Source: Pyrrhosoma nymphula
Taxonomy: Eukaryota > Arthropoda > Insecta > Odonata > Coenagrionidae
Reading direction: 5' to 3'
NCBI GenBank assembly: GCA_963573305.1
Contig: OY754335.1
Coordinates: 11,695,501-11,759,500 of the forward strand
Length of the DNA stretch: 64,000 nt
Each line of letters opens with the position of its first letter. Positions within the stretch are counted from its first letter, which is position 1. The notes below the pieces were generated by a model. That model made no database searches. It saw only the letters and a list, made by a program, of their open reading frames with translations, and was not told the origin of the DNA. This document shows positions 24,926 to 36,289 of the stretch, in pieces. The position numbers and the translations under genes are program-made.

Positions 24926-25478
24926 TTAAGGAGGTTCCGCCGCGACTGTGTGAGTCAGAACAAGTACTAAATTCCACATTTTTGATATTTTGTCCAAAAA
25001 ATCGTGCTTTAGCTGATGAAATGCATTACCTATAGAAACCCAATAGTAAGGTACAACATATGCAGATTATTCCACGAATGTATTTTAAATGAGCACTTTT
25101 TTCCAGCCATAGGAGCCGACTGCAGCGCCATTTCCTACGAATTACCGCCTTTTTGACTTCAATTATGGCATTAATTCTTCAATAACTAAAAAAATAAGGT
25201 GGTAAGATGCCTATATTTTATTTTTATTCAATTTCTCTGGATTATTTCATTCTTATAAATAGTTTTCCGCAAAAATGGCATTTATAGTGAATGGAAAAAT
25301 ACCATTTTTCCCCGTGTTTCTCTCATTCCCCCATTGAACACCATGTAATTTCAAGTTCAATTATAGAATAAAATAGCGTGGAAAGGTGTTATTTTTTTAT
25401 TCATATCAGATAGAGGACACCTATTTCTACAAGTGCACACAATATAAATAAAATGACATTACGGTGGAACCACCTTAA
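24926..25478. mobile_element. MITE family B, copy 1, TTAA target duplication
   Basis: A 545-bp non-coding element (24930-25474) is bounded by TTAA on both sides. Its short terminal inverted repeats start GGAGGTTCC at one end and GGTGGTTCC at the other. The same element occurs in inverse orientation at 63069-63615 and aligns throughout. TTAA duplications are typical of piggyBac and Kolobok transposases, so a relative of one of these presumably moved it. No transposase remnant is present. Confidence 0.9.
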
Positions 25479-27572
25479 TCCCAAGTATTTATCTGTTTTC
25501 TCAAATGTTGAATTCCGGCAATGGCGGAAATATTTGCTGGCGAAAATTCAGATCCCTTCTTGAGTTCTGTGTGGAAGACAAGTGTTGCAATTCGTCCATC
25601 GGTTGGAACTGTGGTCTACGCGGTGACTTTGGTGTAGAGTAGGCTAGTGGTGACGCCAGATTTCTTTCCAACCTTCCTCCCATTTCCTTGTAACCCCCCC
25701 CCCCCCCTACCATCATCAGGTCTTGTAAATACTCGTGCGTTGACATCACAGTTGTATCGCAGATTTTATGAAGCGTTTCTGTTATCATCTATTCTAAATG
25801 AATACCTTTTATTGATCATGGATTATTTGTTTCGCAAATATTTGATATTAGTTATGTGGTTTTAATCAATTTGAGCTACAACCGCCATTCACTTGATTTG
25901 AACTTACCTTTGATGCTGAATAACGAACGATAGGTAAAACTGTGCTTGGGTTAAGTATTTCAGGGCATGTTTTTTCTGAATGCAAAAAGAAGATTAGAGT
26001 TTTTTTTTAATAAATACATATGTATTAGCTCTAGGTGCAATACCCCATAAGAGCACCAATATTACAATTACAATTGTGGTGAGCTTAAACAACCGACATA
26101 CTATCAAACATAAGCAATGAGTATACACATATTTGAAAACATATAAATACAAAGATAAGAAAAAAATTACTATGCATATTCATATCACAAAATAACGAAA
26201 AAAACTAACAATAAAAGACATTTTAATGAAGATTGCACTAGAACAATGTAGGAAGCGGATGGTGATATTGATATGGTGATATAACAATGCGAATTAGAGA
26301 TTAATGTCTATATGTGAAAGGTAAGAATAAAGTTTCGTTTTGAATGACTGCCTTTTTTTACTGTTCTTTAGGTCTATGGGGAGAAAATTCCATAATTATT
26401 TGAGAAGGATAGTTATTTTTAATGGAATGAAATTAGGAAAGTTGTATTCTGACCTAAAGGGAGAGATCACGTGAAGAAGCATTGCAACTCATTCAAGGGT
26501 AATGAAAGGTAACAATGATCCATCAATAACCTACATATATATAGATAAGTTAACATATAATATGGATCTTCAAGCGATTCCTTTAATGCTCTTTTTTTCG
26601 ATCAAATTTCTTGGTGGCTTTGGCCTGTCTACCTTTAAGGTTAAAGAACTCTTTCCTAAAGGAAAAAACGACACTTTGAATAATTTTTCAAGTATGAAGT
26701 GTGTATTTTTCAATATTAAATCAACAATGCGAGTTTTTAAAAAGAATTCCTACACTTTAAAAAAGGAAAAGAAAACAATGCAAAGTTCTCCCGGAAGTAA
26801 CGGTGTACGCGACCCTTGAAGCTTTCCTTATATTACAGACTTAAGAGAAATGAGAAAAAGAAAGAGGCTTAATAGTCAAAAGAATTTTGCACTGTCTTTG
26901 CTGTTAAGAAAAGTGCCTTGTTTCATTGTTACGGTAACCTTCTACCGTCGTATGTGTTTGATTCGTTCATCTTTCACTCCCAACGATAGTGTCACAGAAC
27001 GACGTCTTCTTTCACTGCGGGCGCAGTCTTAACAAGATACTCTGGCATTTCTCGTTCCTTGCATTCCAACCTCTTGTTACTATCAAAGATGCATGTCTTA
27101 CATAACAACTGCCGAAACTCCTCCGATTGCTCATATGATTACATTCTTCTTTCCTTCACAGTAATTACCGTTTGGGGTAGTTATTTTTATCCTCTCTTTC
27201 ACAAAGCTTGGAGTTTAAATCGAGGAAAACCTTTTTTGCGGATCAAAGAACAAAAGGCTCGCTAGAGAATGAAATTTTAGGCCCATTTTTCGAGTGAATT
27301 TCGCAAAAACCTTTTGAAACAGAGAATCGATGTGGTTTAAGAGCTATCTTATCCTGTTGAGCTTCTGAGGAGCATTTCTTGATTTCTTGATGTCGTTACA
27401 TCCCCCGGCATTAAAGGTGCGAGGGGCTAGTATCAGGGTAATTAAAACCAGGTAAAATTGCCCATGTCATGGATGGAGACAAAACCACCCATTGCATGAA
27501 TAGATATTTACCATATAAGACACTGTCTCCGGCGTTACTCTGTGGAACTCCTTCATTGTAATAATAAAAAAA
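25479..27572. other. Unannotated stretch
   Basis: A run of 14 C at about 25696-25709 is the only simple repeat of note. The plus frame at 26502-26819 (105 residues, Lys-rich) is unrecognised. The right end of this stretch (27527-27549) contains the CCGGCGTTACTC and GTGGAAC words also found next to the fold-back at 8160. Confidence 0.4.
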
Positions 27573-27725
27573 ACACTTGGTGTTTATTCCACACTTTATT
27601 TTAAGGAAACGATCCGGGTTTCAGCATATCATGCCACCTTCAGGTGAAGATGGCATGATATACTGAAACCCGGGTCGTTTCCTTAAAATAAAGTGTGGAA
27701 TAACAACCAAGTGCTTTTTTATTAT
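27573..27725. mobile_element. Fold-back hairpin built from inverted PLE-like tails
   Basis: Two arms of about 70-75 bp are inverted copies with a loop of roughly 12 bp around 27645. Reading outward, each arm contains TGGCATGATAT, then CTGAAACCCGG, TCGTTTCCTTAAAATAAAG, TGTGGAATAA and CCAAGTG. In the left arm (minus strand) the segment is preceded by CTGAAGG, close to the CTGAAGA box of the PLE ends at 28747 and 36478. It encodes nothing. Confidence 0.75.
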
Positions 27726-28199
27726 TAAGATATTTACCATGCTCATGTCACTGTTTGTTCCACCTCTTGATCGGTTTATTACATCTTTGCTGGTAAAATA
27801 TCTCATGTGCCATTTTCCGGGTGGGTGAAATGAAATGAAAATTAACCAAATAGATGGACGCGTTTAATTAAAGTTTAATTGAATTGCCGTACATTAGTTT
27901 CTCCTCTCATTATTGAGATGCCTCGAGGCTCATGTGACCCGAGGATCTTCCTCATCAAATCACGCTGATAACGTTAATGTTGAAGACAGAGGTGTTGGCC
28001 AGATTTACAGGATGTTTAAAGGATCTATCGATCTATCGAAGGCAGTGTCGGATGAAGGGAACCAAAACTCGGAAATTGAGAACCTGAAGAAGACCTTTCG
28101 TACCAACGGATACACGGACTGAGAGATCCAATCGGCCCTAAAAAGGACCATCACTTAGAAGACGAGAGAGAGAGACGGACCAAACCAAGAAGCAGAGCC

Positions 28200-28675
28200 T
28201 GTCTCCCCTTCATCCCAAAAGTATCCAACCAGATCTCGAAGATACTAGCCAAGCACGAGATCGAGACGACCCACAGACCAACGGCAAAACTTAAAAACAT
28301 CCTAGGAACCGCTAAAGACAACGTGCCGTTGAAGACACCTGGAGTATACAGCATCCCATGTGAATACGGAAAGGTGTACATCGCTGAGACTGGACGCACC
28401 GCAGAAACACGCCTGAAGGAACACGAAAGGTGCATCAGACTCTTCCATCCGGAAAAATCGGTGGTGGCGGAACACAGCCTGCAAAATGGCCATAGGATCG
28501 ACTTTGCCAACACCAAAGTGCTTTGCAAAACAAAGGACTATTGGGATCGCATTGTGAAAGAAGCTGTGGAGATTAGGCTGGAAAGTAAAAACTTGAACCG
28601 AGACAAAGGTTTCAAACTCAGCAGTGCTTGGAAACCCTACTCTGAGAATGCTAAAAGAAATGCGGGAAAAAACTG
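28200..28675 (+). pseudogene. Penelope GIY-YIG endonuclease domain relic
   Basis: A continuous frame runs from LPFIPKVSNQISKIL (about 28200) to the stop at 28674-28676. It reads GVYSIPCEYGKVYIAETGR, then TRLKEHERC and VKEAVEIRLE, the order of the GIY-YIG fold in PLEs. PLE endonucleases usually have Cys-x-Cys after the first strand; here it is Cys-Glu-Tyr, so one metal ligand appears to be lost. The upstream connector lies in another frame and has a stop. This domain would cut target DNA during insertion. Confidence 0.88.
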
Positions 28676-28746
28676 ACGAATCAGGGAAAACCTAATCAAA
28701 ATGTGACACTATAAATATATGACAACTCTGGCAAAAATCATTAACC

Positions 28747-28781
28747 CTGAAGACGATGGCAGACTACGCTATTGAAACGTC
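28747..28781 (+). ncRNA. Hammerhead-ribozyme-like core in PLE 3' end (degraded)
   Basis: CTGAAGA (28747-28753) matches the CUGANGA box, and GAAAC (28774-28778) the GAAA box. Between them GATGGC can pair with GCTATT through G-C, A-U and G-U pairs to form stem II. ACGTC follows, so UC would be the cleavage dinucleotide with a minimal stem III. The pairing expected for stem I is weak. PLEs are known to carry hammerheads at this position, but activity is doubtful for this copy. Confidence 0.45.
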
Positions 28782-28860
28782 GGTGCAGTTTAACACCATT
28801 TCCCGGCTGGAAACCCGTGAACTATTTATCCTAAGCATTCACCGGGAAAGACTTAAATCA

Positions 28861-29403
28861 TATACAGGATGTTTGTTTACCTCGATGGAATTGCTTCAGC
28901 CTGGCTGAACTGGACTACCAATGCTATTATATTTTTTTAATAAGTATTATAAGTTTCCTTATCAAATCATGCTGATAACGTTGATTTGGAAGAGTGAGGT
29001 GTGATCCAAACGTATTTAGAGGTTGTATGTTCAGGTTGATGGAAAGTTTTTTTCAGCTTTGCTGAACCAATCTATCAATTCTCTTATAATTTTTAAAAGT
29101 TTTCCGAACTTATAGTTAATGTCATTATTTTTAGTTCTGTGATGTTAATTTCGTAAATGTGAGTTGTGAAAGTTTCCTTAAGGGGAGTGAATACTTTTAG
29201 AAAATGCGATTGAATATTTTTCCCGTATTGCAAAATGATCCCGCGAAGGAGCTCCATAGAAGAGGTGGGACGGGATGGCATTTCTGGCGGACTGCAGGGC
29301 TTTGGCGGGGAAACTTCGCTGTCTGCCCGTCAGCTCGCTGAGTAAGGCGTATGGATAATCTCGATTTAGAAAATTCTGTTAGGATCATTGCATGACCCTT
29401 ATA
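28861..29403. other. Unannotated stretch including a diverged repeat arm
   Basis: 28955-29045 is the right partner of the direct repeat flanking the PLE fragment. The remainder shows no gene; frames at 29093-29388 are unrecognised. Confidence 0.45.
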
Positions 29404-29409
29404 GGCCTC

Positions 29410-30340
29410 AAAAAAAGTGCCGGTATTTTTTTATGAGTAATAAAAAGCAATAATACTACTCATCCGGTAGTACCGACCAAAAAAATACCGGCATTTATGT
29501 GATTCATTAAATATTTTTATTAATTAAAAATAAACATACATTTCACCCTAATTTTCCGGTATTCGGAATATCTGTCCAAAAAGATACGTAGAAGTACGAG
29601 TAGAGTAGTACGTTCCATCCATTGGCATGTTTAATGAACATTCATCGCGAATGAAAGATCTAAGGCTTTCCCGGCGTATAAGCGATGTTGGGGGTCCTCC
29701 GGGTTTCCGAGCGGGTGGTCAAACTCTCCATTTCTGCCGACCTTTCGATGGACGACTCGTCCATGGAAACGGTCGGAAACCCGAAAAAACCCCAAACATT
29801 AATCGGGAATATACATCGGCCATTCAGTAAATACTTTTTATTTGACGCTGTATGTTTGCGCTCGTCGTTTTTTTGTTGGAATGATTCTAAATCATATGAA
29901 GAACGATCGGTATTATTTTAGTGTTGTGGTCAGGTAAAATCCCCAGTTTATAGTGATCAATCCTTGCGGTCGCACTAACGTTTAATTTAAGGGAATAAAT
30001 ATTTGTATTTATACGGTTCAAAATCATCGATTATCTGGTGTTCGGCATGCGTCAGAAATGTATACTTACATATTATGTCAATCATCATAACAAACATATC
30101 TCAACTTCACGGTTTTGTAAATAAGAAACAAAGACAGATATACTACGAGAATACTTGAAAATTTACCGTAGTTAGTAAATTTTCGTAGTTAGTTGATGCA
30201 ATATGGCAGCGCTGTCGAAATACCGGTATTTGTAGTACCGGTACCGTCGGTAGTACCGATTTTAAATGCTGGTCGGTACTACCGGATTAAAAGAAAAATT
30301 GTAATCGTTACCACCGAATACCGGTATTTTTTTGCCCATT
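29410..30340. mobile_element. Non-autonomous DNA transposon with CCGGTATT-type inverted ends
   Basis: The left end (29410-29482) and the reverse complement of the right end (30266-30340) share CAAAAAAA, CCGGTATT and ATCCGGTAGTACCGACCA in the same order, giving imperfect TIRs of roughly 70 bp. Further CCGGTA and GGTAGTACCG motifs sit just inside both ends. CA...TG termini would suit a hAT-like element, but I could not find a convincing 8-bp target duplication. The interior has no recognisable transposase. Confidence 0.6.
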
Positions 30341-30489
30341 CGTAGACCCTAACGTTAGTTGGCATTTGGTGCCACATCACAGTATACCGAGTAGTACTGC
30401 TCCATTGAAAATTGTCTATTTTTAGCAAATATTTCAATTTTTCCCTTCCTTAAAGGTTGGCTTTAACTTTAAAAACCAATGCTTACACC

Positions 30490-30650
30490 ATGGCTGCTAT
30501 TCTGAATCTCAGGGCGCTGTTTGTGGAAGATGCTATTCCTCGCTACACAATAGCATACGCTGCGATTCTGAATCCGGGTGTGATATCCGAGGCATCGGTT
30601 TCGAGATGCTATTTCAAGTCCCGCCCCTTACTGTATGAAAACCTTCCGGT
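30490..30650 (+). repeat. Diverged repeat Y, copy 1
   Basis: It shares GCTATTCTGAAT, GGGCGCTGT-like text, repeated ATGCTATT words and GCGATTCTGAAT, in the same order, with the reverse complement of 32825-33055. No promoter boxes or coding frame are seen. The class is unknown. Confidence 0.45.
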
Positions 30651-30716
30651 ACAGTTATATGAAAATTCAGACAGCTTATGACAAGCTGTGTAACAAGAAT
30701 GTTTACATTCTAGTAA

Positions 30717-30766
30717 TCTACATCTACAAAATACCCTGCAAGCCACCTCAGGGGTGTGTGGCAGGG
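30717..30766 (-). mobile_element. Minimal LINE 3' end, about 50 bp (hairpin and tail only)
   Basis: On the minus strand it is essentially identical to the terminal 50 bp of the LINE at 41428-42380. It contains the CCCTGC / GCAGGG hairpin arms and the TAGATGTAGAT tail. Homology stops right after the hairpin, so this is an extreme 5' truncation. Confidence 0.85.
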
Positions 30767-30769
30767 GCT

Positions 30770-32824
30770 AGTAATCGGCTGGAAGGACCTTCGCCATGGA
30801 TGCCGTTAGTCTGGGTGCTTGAAAATATGCATTCAATAAACTATTTTCCTGAATGTAATTCACATTAATCTTCGAATACGATTAATATAATGCACTTTCG
30901 ATGCCTTAGTTGCTCTCCGTCTCTCATTTATCGCATATGTTGGCTAGAATTAGTGTAGAACTCTTCTTAAAATTCACAATTGAGATGTATGTCATAAATG
31001 AAATGAACACGTTCCTCCCTTGTCAATGTTTTGTGTGTTATACTTATTATAGGACTGGGAAAATAATACACATAAGGATCAGCTAACGTAATAATTTCGT
31101 AACATCTCGACAGTGATGATCGTATTTTGTATGCCCATCAATTTTTGTGTCTTTCGATAACGGTGTATGATTATGAAAGCAAAATATCAATGTGAGTGGT
31201 TTGCAAGAACAGTTATAAGAATATTTAACCGTTCGTTCTCTAAATGATCATATATGCTAAATCTTGTGGGCTGCTTATTTGGGCTACGGGCTAAGTTTAC
31301 GAGACTTGTTAAATTGTGCATATCACTTATGAAACAAACATTTCATTATTAATATCTGTTACTTTTCCCAAAAGCGCATATGTTGACTAATTGAGTTTGC
31401 CATTGCGTTTATTTGTATGTACACAATAACTTAAATGTTGACGGGCTTATATATAATATAGTAATACGATGTCTACAGACTAATTTTATTCGTGATTTGC
31501 CTTCTATCTTCATCGCTAGGTAGTAATATCTTCACGGTATTCTTTCATTTGGAGCTTTTAAGTGATAATCGGATATTTTTTGTTACATTCATCAACTATG
31601 AGATATTGCTTCTGTTAATGAAATTTCCCTAGAAAATTCAGTTGACGTTTCAGTGTTGTACATTTTCAAATAACGGTTAGCGTGCTGAGAGAACAAAATT
31701 ATATTATCTGTATTGACAGCTCACCTCAAAGAAGTGTACTGTTTTTATGTATGTGTGTGGTTATAACTTTACCATTTGAACTTCACAAATTATTCGATGG
31801 AGCAGCCCGATTGGACATACGAGAAGTGGATAAATGCATGCGTGAGCATATTCAATTCATAAGCAAAATGATGGTTTATTGGAAAAATGTCTGGGTGTTT
31901 CGTGGCGAAGAATCGCAAGGAAAATTTGTGGGCCCGAATGGGAATGTGATGATGGAATATACAGTGAGTATGCGAGATGGGTAATATAAGTATAGTGAGA
32001 TGAGACATATAGTTAAGTATAGGTGGACTGAAAAAAGCAATGAGAATCTTAAGAGCGAGAGTGAATACCATGAGTTTTACATATAGGCCGATAAAAGTAA
32101 CGCGGTCGTCGAAAAAAGCCAGTTCCAAATTGTTATCGGCAAGGCGAAGAGAAATTGTTGAAGATGGAAAAGGTGACTTGTTTTGTTTTAATTTGAACGT
32201 TCACAAAAGGTATTATTTATTTCATTTGTGTTTTGGTTCCCGCGTGATTAATAGCGATTATCTTTTGTTCTATTTTTTTTATTTTCACTTGTTTTAAGGT
32301 GGGAGATCATGTGCTTTATAAAAGCTCTCATTCTCGTACTTATGACATTAAAGTGTGGACATTTCACAGTGTTCGACAAGTGTTTTAATTCAAGAGTGCA
32401 ACCTTTTTTCAATCCGAGTATTTTGTAAGAGTCGTTATATCGTTTGCACAGTATAAACTCTGATGGAATGGCCAACTTCATTCTTTTGCTTAACTTTTCT
32501 GTATTCAAAGACCTTTGCTCACGTTTCCAAGTTTTCCTTCTCGTCAAGCCAAACCAATACACCTTACTTTAAATAAGACGGAGAGCTTTATGCTCTACGT
32601 AATTGACGTTGACACGTCTACCTCCGCGATTATTATACATATTTTTTAAATTTAATAGGAATATATACCCATTCTAGAGTGATACAGCACATCTCAATGA
32701 ACATTTATTAGAATTCCCATGACAGAACTAGTGAAAAAGAAGGAGACTTGGACGTGAAAATGAATATAATCGTCGTGTTGCGCACGGAAATTAGGATAAA
32801 TCTTGGGCGCTTTCCCAATAGCCC
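30770..32824. other. Unannotated stretch
   Basis: AT-rich. Overlapping frames at 31682-31984 (plus) and 31790-32128 (minus) oppose each other and neither is recognised. No repeat boundaries were found. Confidence 0.4.
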
Positions 32825-33055
32825 GGAATTCAGAAGGGCGCCTTCAAGTAGCATCCCTCACGGATGCTATCTGACGTTCAGATTCGCAAAAAGCACCCTA
32901 GAAATGAAATAGCAACTTCCGGGTGATATTTTAACATTCAGAATCGCATAATAGCATCTGAAACTCTATTCTCGGGAATAGAAGCGTCTCTGATGCTATT
33001 CTGGGCAAATAGCATAGGCGCTGTCTCATTCAGAATACCAGCCCATGACTCCTTC
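32825..33055 (-). repeat. Diverged repeat Y, copy 2
   Basis: Inverted relative of 30490-30650, with recurring TAGCAT and AATAGCAT words spaced through it. It is longer than copy 1. Confidence 0.45.
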
Positions 33056-33392
33056 TTTTAAGCACCAAATTGTGGGAATGGGATGTTTTTTAATAAAATA
33101 CTACTCAGCCACGGCGATTAAAACTCATTGGTCTGAAAACACCTTTTCTACCGGAGTATCCACCGACTTTTGGGTGAACATGTAGTACTACTTTGAATGG
33201 ATCCTGATGTACAAATATATGTTCCAGAGGAGGAGGTGTTGATTTCAAATGATCAACTTTTCTACTCGACTTATGTCTATTGTTTAGTTCATCCGTGTTA
33301 GCTAAAACTTCAGACGGAAAATACGTCGGGTCAAATATACAAGGCTGCAATCAATAAATTATATCCATCAAAATGCATATGACATTGTAGAT

Positions 33393-35289
33393 CCCAGTGA
33401 GCAAAGTTTGTGCAGAATTAATTTTGCACTAAGTCAAAGTTAGTGTCGTTGTGCACTATCTCAAAACAAATATGTTTTTCATGTGAAAAGAATGTTCTTA
33501 AAAACACTAATGTTTTCTAGAATATCTAAAGTATGTGCAAAGAATGTGCAAAAATACACATGTGTAATTACGAATAGGAAAAAGATAGTCTCCAGAGCAC
33601 GGACTATGCATATGTGCTCCTGTACACATTCTTTACACATCCAATAAATGTATGGTTTTCCACTAGTGCAGAAAATGTGTCACGTACAATATTAAAAGAA
33701 CAGTCTGCGCCGAACATTCTCGCTAACAAGTTGATCAAAGTTGCTCTCTTTAGGCTACCTAAACTAAAGTCTCTATCCACAACCAAAATTACAGGCTTTT
33801 TTTTTGTTCGTGAAAACAAATATTATTTATTTTGAGTTTATTGTAGAGTAGAAATTTTGACGAATAATTCTGCGAAAATTTGTAATAAACTGATACTTTG
33901 AAAAAGAAAATTTACTTTGACGTTTGGATGCTTCGGACGATCACTCGTATTTAGAAAGGAATGACGATTGCAGGACGTCATGCCAACATTCCGAAATCTT
34001 CCGTCAGCTGAATAAAAGTCAGAAAGCTGAAAAAGAGTAAATTTGAAAAACACTGATCGTCACGGCTTATTTTGGTGAATATTTAACCGCAAAATCCCAT
34101 CGCAAGCCACGATACTTTCGAGCATTTCTAGGTGGCCCTCTCTTCTGAGGGTTGGCAATTCACTTATTTCGTCCGTGCGCCACTCCCGTGTAGCCCCCGT
34201 AGCCGTGACCACCGAGATACTCATGCTCGGCAAGATGGCCGCCGCCACAGTCACATGTGTGCTTATCGTCCCGCTTCTTTTGTGTTTTTGTTGGTGCAAA
34301 TGCGGTATTCTGCCAGTTTTATTCTGTTTTATACGTGTGAACCCCTTCCACTACAATCCATCGTCATATTTCTGTGACTTTCCTGTGCTCAACAAGAAGT
34401 TTTGTGTTTCCTTGCTCGCCGCCATGTGGCCTCCCCCTAGTCCACTCCGTCTCCCGGCGATCCCTTGTGTCACCATCGGCATGACAGGTTTCAACGTGCC
34501 CGTTACACCCTAACTCTGGTTCAGTCTTACTGCATGAACGAAAGTTGTTGGTGTTGAGCGAGTGAGTGAAGAGCGAGATATTGTGATTAGAGTGGAGTTT
34601 ACTGTGTTTATTTATATTTACACAATCATTAGTGTACCATAATGGTGAATAAGTGTTGTGTTCCATTGTACAGAGGATTATTGTCTTGTTCCCGTTTTAT
34701 ATTGTATAATTTTTAAATGAGACTGAATCCTTTTTTAGTCGATGAGTGGAAAATAATCCTAATTTTTTACGCTTATTGTCTTGTTTGTAATATATATGAA
34801 TACCATTGAATTTGTTTCAGGAGTTTTGAAACGCAACCTTATTTGCAAGTTGAACTCTTTAAGAATTTTTATTTTGTTAGTTTTCCATAAGATTTGTAAA
34901 TAATTTAGTTCATTAGTTTAAATAAACAGCTAATTTTCTTGGTATATCAGGTGTATTACTTTCTCTGTAACACCCAATTTAGGAACATGCAAAGTTGCTT
35001 CTTAGAATGTGCAGACATGCATATGCTCTGCAGCACATAGTAAACACTAACTTTAGATAGTTCATAGTTAGTCTTTAAAGAACATTAAAAGAACATTCGG
35101 AAATGACTTAGTGCAGGTCAGAACATTCTTTGCATATTCTTTTCACTAGTGCACCAGCATGTACTATGCACTGTCTATGTGCGCCACCGAGCATGTTCTT
35201 TGCATATACTTTGAGAATGTACTTTGCACTAAAGGTAGTGCATTTGAGAACATACTTTGCATATACTTTGCACTAACTTTTGCTCAGTG
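33393..35289. mobile_element. 1.9-kb TIR element with subterminal TGCAAAG repeats
   Basis: The left end reads CCCAGTGAGCAAAGTTTGTG, and the right end in reverse complement reads CCCACTGAGCAAAAGTTAGT. Both ends are lined with many copies of TGCAAAG / CTTTGCA and GTGCA within about 200-300 bp, as in transposons whose transposase binds clustered subterminal motifs (hAT and P types). A CAGTG-like start would suit hAT, but no target duplication was found. The interior is not repeat-like. It includes a GC-rich block at 34130-34520 and a polyadenylation signal (AATAAA) at 34921. Confidence 0.65.
34235..34513 (+). CDS. Hypothetical 92-residue ORF inside the TIR element
   Basis: ATG at 34235 sits in a favourable context (CAAGATGGCC). 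The first 35 residues are strongly hydrophobic and Cys-rich (TCVLIVPLLLCFCWC and following residues), like a signal anchor, and the C-terminus is Pro-rich. The frame is also open upstream to 34175. AT-rich sequence follows to an AATAAA at 34921. I recognise no family. GC-rich DNA gives long frames by chance, so this is only a candidate. Confidence 0.2.
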   Translation: MAAATVTCVLIVPLLLCFCWCKCGILPVLFCFIRVNPFHYNPSSYFCDFPVLNKKFCVSLLAAMWPPPSPLRLPAIPCVTIGMTGFNVPVTP

Positions 35290-35329
35290 GGATAATGCAA
35301 ATGGGTAGGTGCTTTGTGAGCAAGGAGTT

Positions 35330-35388
35330 CATCTACATCTACGAAGTACCATGCAAGCCACCACTAGGGTGTGTGGCACGGGGTGATA
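35330..35388 (-). mobile_element. LINE 3' end remnant (hairpin and tail)
   Basis: It has the same terminal structure as 30717-30766, with the ATCTACATCTAC tail followed by CCATGC ... GCACGG arms. It is more diverged. It lies about 40 bp beyond the right end of the TIR element. Confidence 0.7.
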
Positions 35389-35824
35389 CCACACCAGGCA
35401 TGCAGCACGCGTCCCAGCACAAATCAGAACCTCGCACGCTCCCCCTGGCGCTAGGCGCAGACACCAAAAAGCAGTCAGGAGAACAGTGCGCAGTCCAACC
35501 GGAAACTGGGAGAGTGATACGTAAATGAACATGCAAACATGCAGAACAAGCAGAAGTAGAAGAACAGCTGGCAGCACTTTTATACCCATTCAAACTTTCC
35601 TTATGCGGTAGATTACCTCCAGTAATAATAGTAGCTAAGCATTTAATTGAAAAAGGATTTTTAGATAGATGTAACGTGTAGCTATGCACTCAACTGCCAT
35701 CTTAGGTCATCCTTCCCCCACTTTTTACTTCTTTGTTTATTAAGGTAATGCGCGGGTAAACGCAAGCTTAAACGGAAGTAATGGATATGCTCTGGATTTT
35801 CACATGTGTAGGACTCTTATCTAT
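35389..35824. other. Unannotated stretch
   Basis: Possibly a little more LINE-derived sequence at its left edge. Short opposing frames only. Confidence 0.4.
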
Positions 35825-36060
35825 CTGTCAAGTTTATTTCTTCATCTCAGTGTATATCCTACCCTTCTTCATCCCGTCCATAAAACCTATTCCCTTTCTA
35901 CTCCTTCTCCGCTAACCCTACATCGTCCCCTGTATAACGGCCTTAAGCAACCCTTCAACCCTCATTACTCCCTCCTCCAACCACCCACTTTGCCTCCTCT
36001 TAAAGCTCAGGTATTTCCTGTCTTCCTGTGCGGCTTCAAATAGCCGATTCTCATTCTCTT
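35825..36060 (-). mobile_element. LINE C-terminal fragment, sister of 18862-19490
   Basis: On the minus strand a frame reads LLKAVIQGTM, a stop, then RRRSRKGIGFMDGMKKGRIY and EMKK followed by a stop. This is the basic, Gly/Arg-rich C-terminal tail common in LINE polyproteins. The GFMDGMKKG segment matches GYMDGMKKG near 18910. The rest of the element is missing. Confidence 0.65.
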
Positions 36061-36289
36061 TCCTCCCCTCTATACAGCATTTAGCCTTGCTTCTTAGCCT
36101 TTTGCCATTGCCCTTTAGATTTTGCTCCTCGCACTTAATCTGGCTCCAGCGACTTCGTGTTCCAGAACACCATAACTTCCAATTTTTTGATCGTCATACT
36201 ATCAACAGAAAGGATTTTAAGAGAGAATTCATTCAGTTGAAGCCGCTTTAACTAATAGTAGAGCTTAATACCATTTTTTAGTCTGTTAG

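Larger units (their letters stand above)
28040..28860 (+). mobile_element. Penelope-like element fragment (end of RT, GIY-YIG endonuclease, 3' terminus)
   Basis: It begins with the connector (EIENLKKTFRTNGYTD, 28075-28122) that precedes the endonuclease in Penelope proteins. It continues through the GIY-YIG domain and ends in a non-coding tail with a hammerhead-like core at 28747-28781. Diverged direct repeats of about 85 bp lie on either side (27948-28035 and 28955-29045). Most of the RT is missing. Confidence 0.88.

Noticed and set aside
25690..25712. Poly-C run as a functional element
   Set aside because: A simple homopolymer in AT-rich DNA with no associated structure.
26502..26819. 105-residue Lys-rich ORF as a gene
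   Set aside because: The composition follows the AT-rich local sequence. No recognisable domain and no supporting signals.
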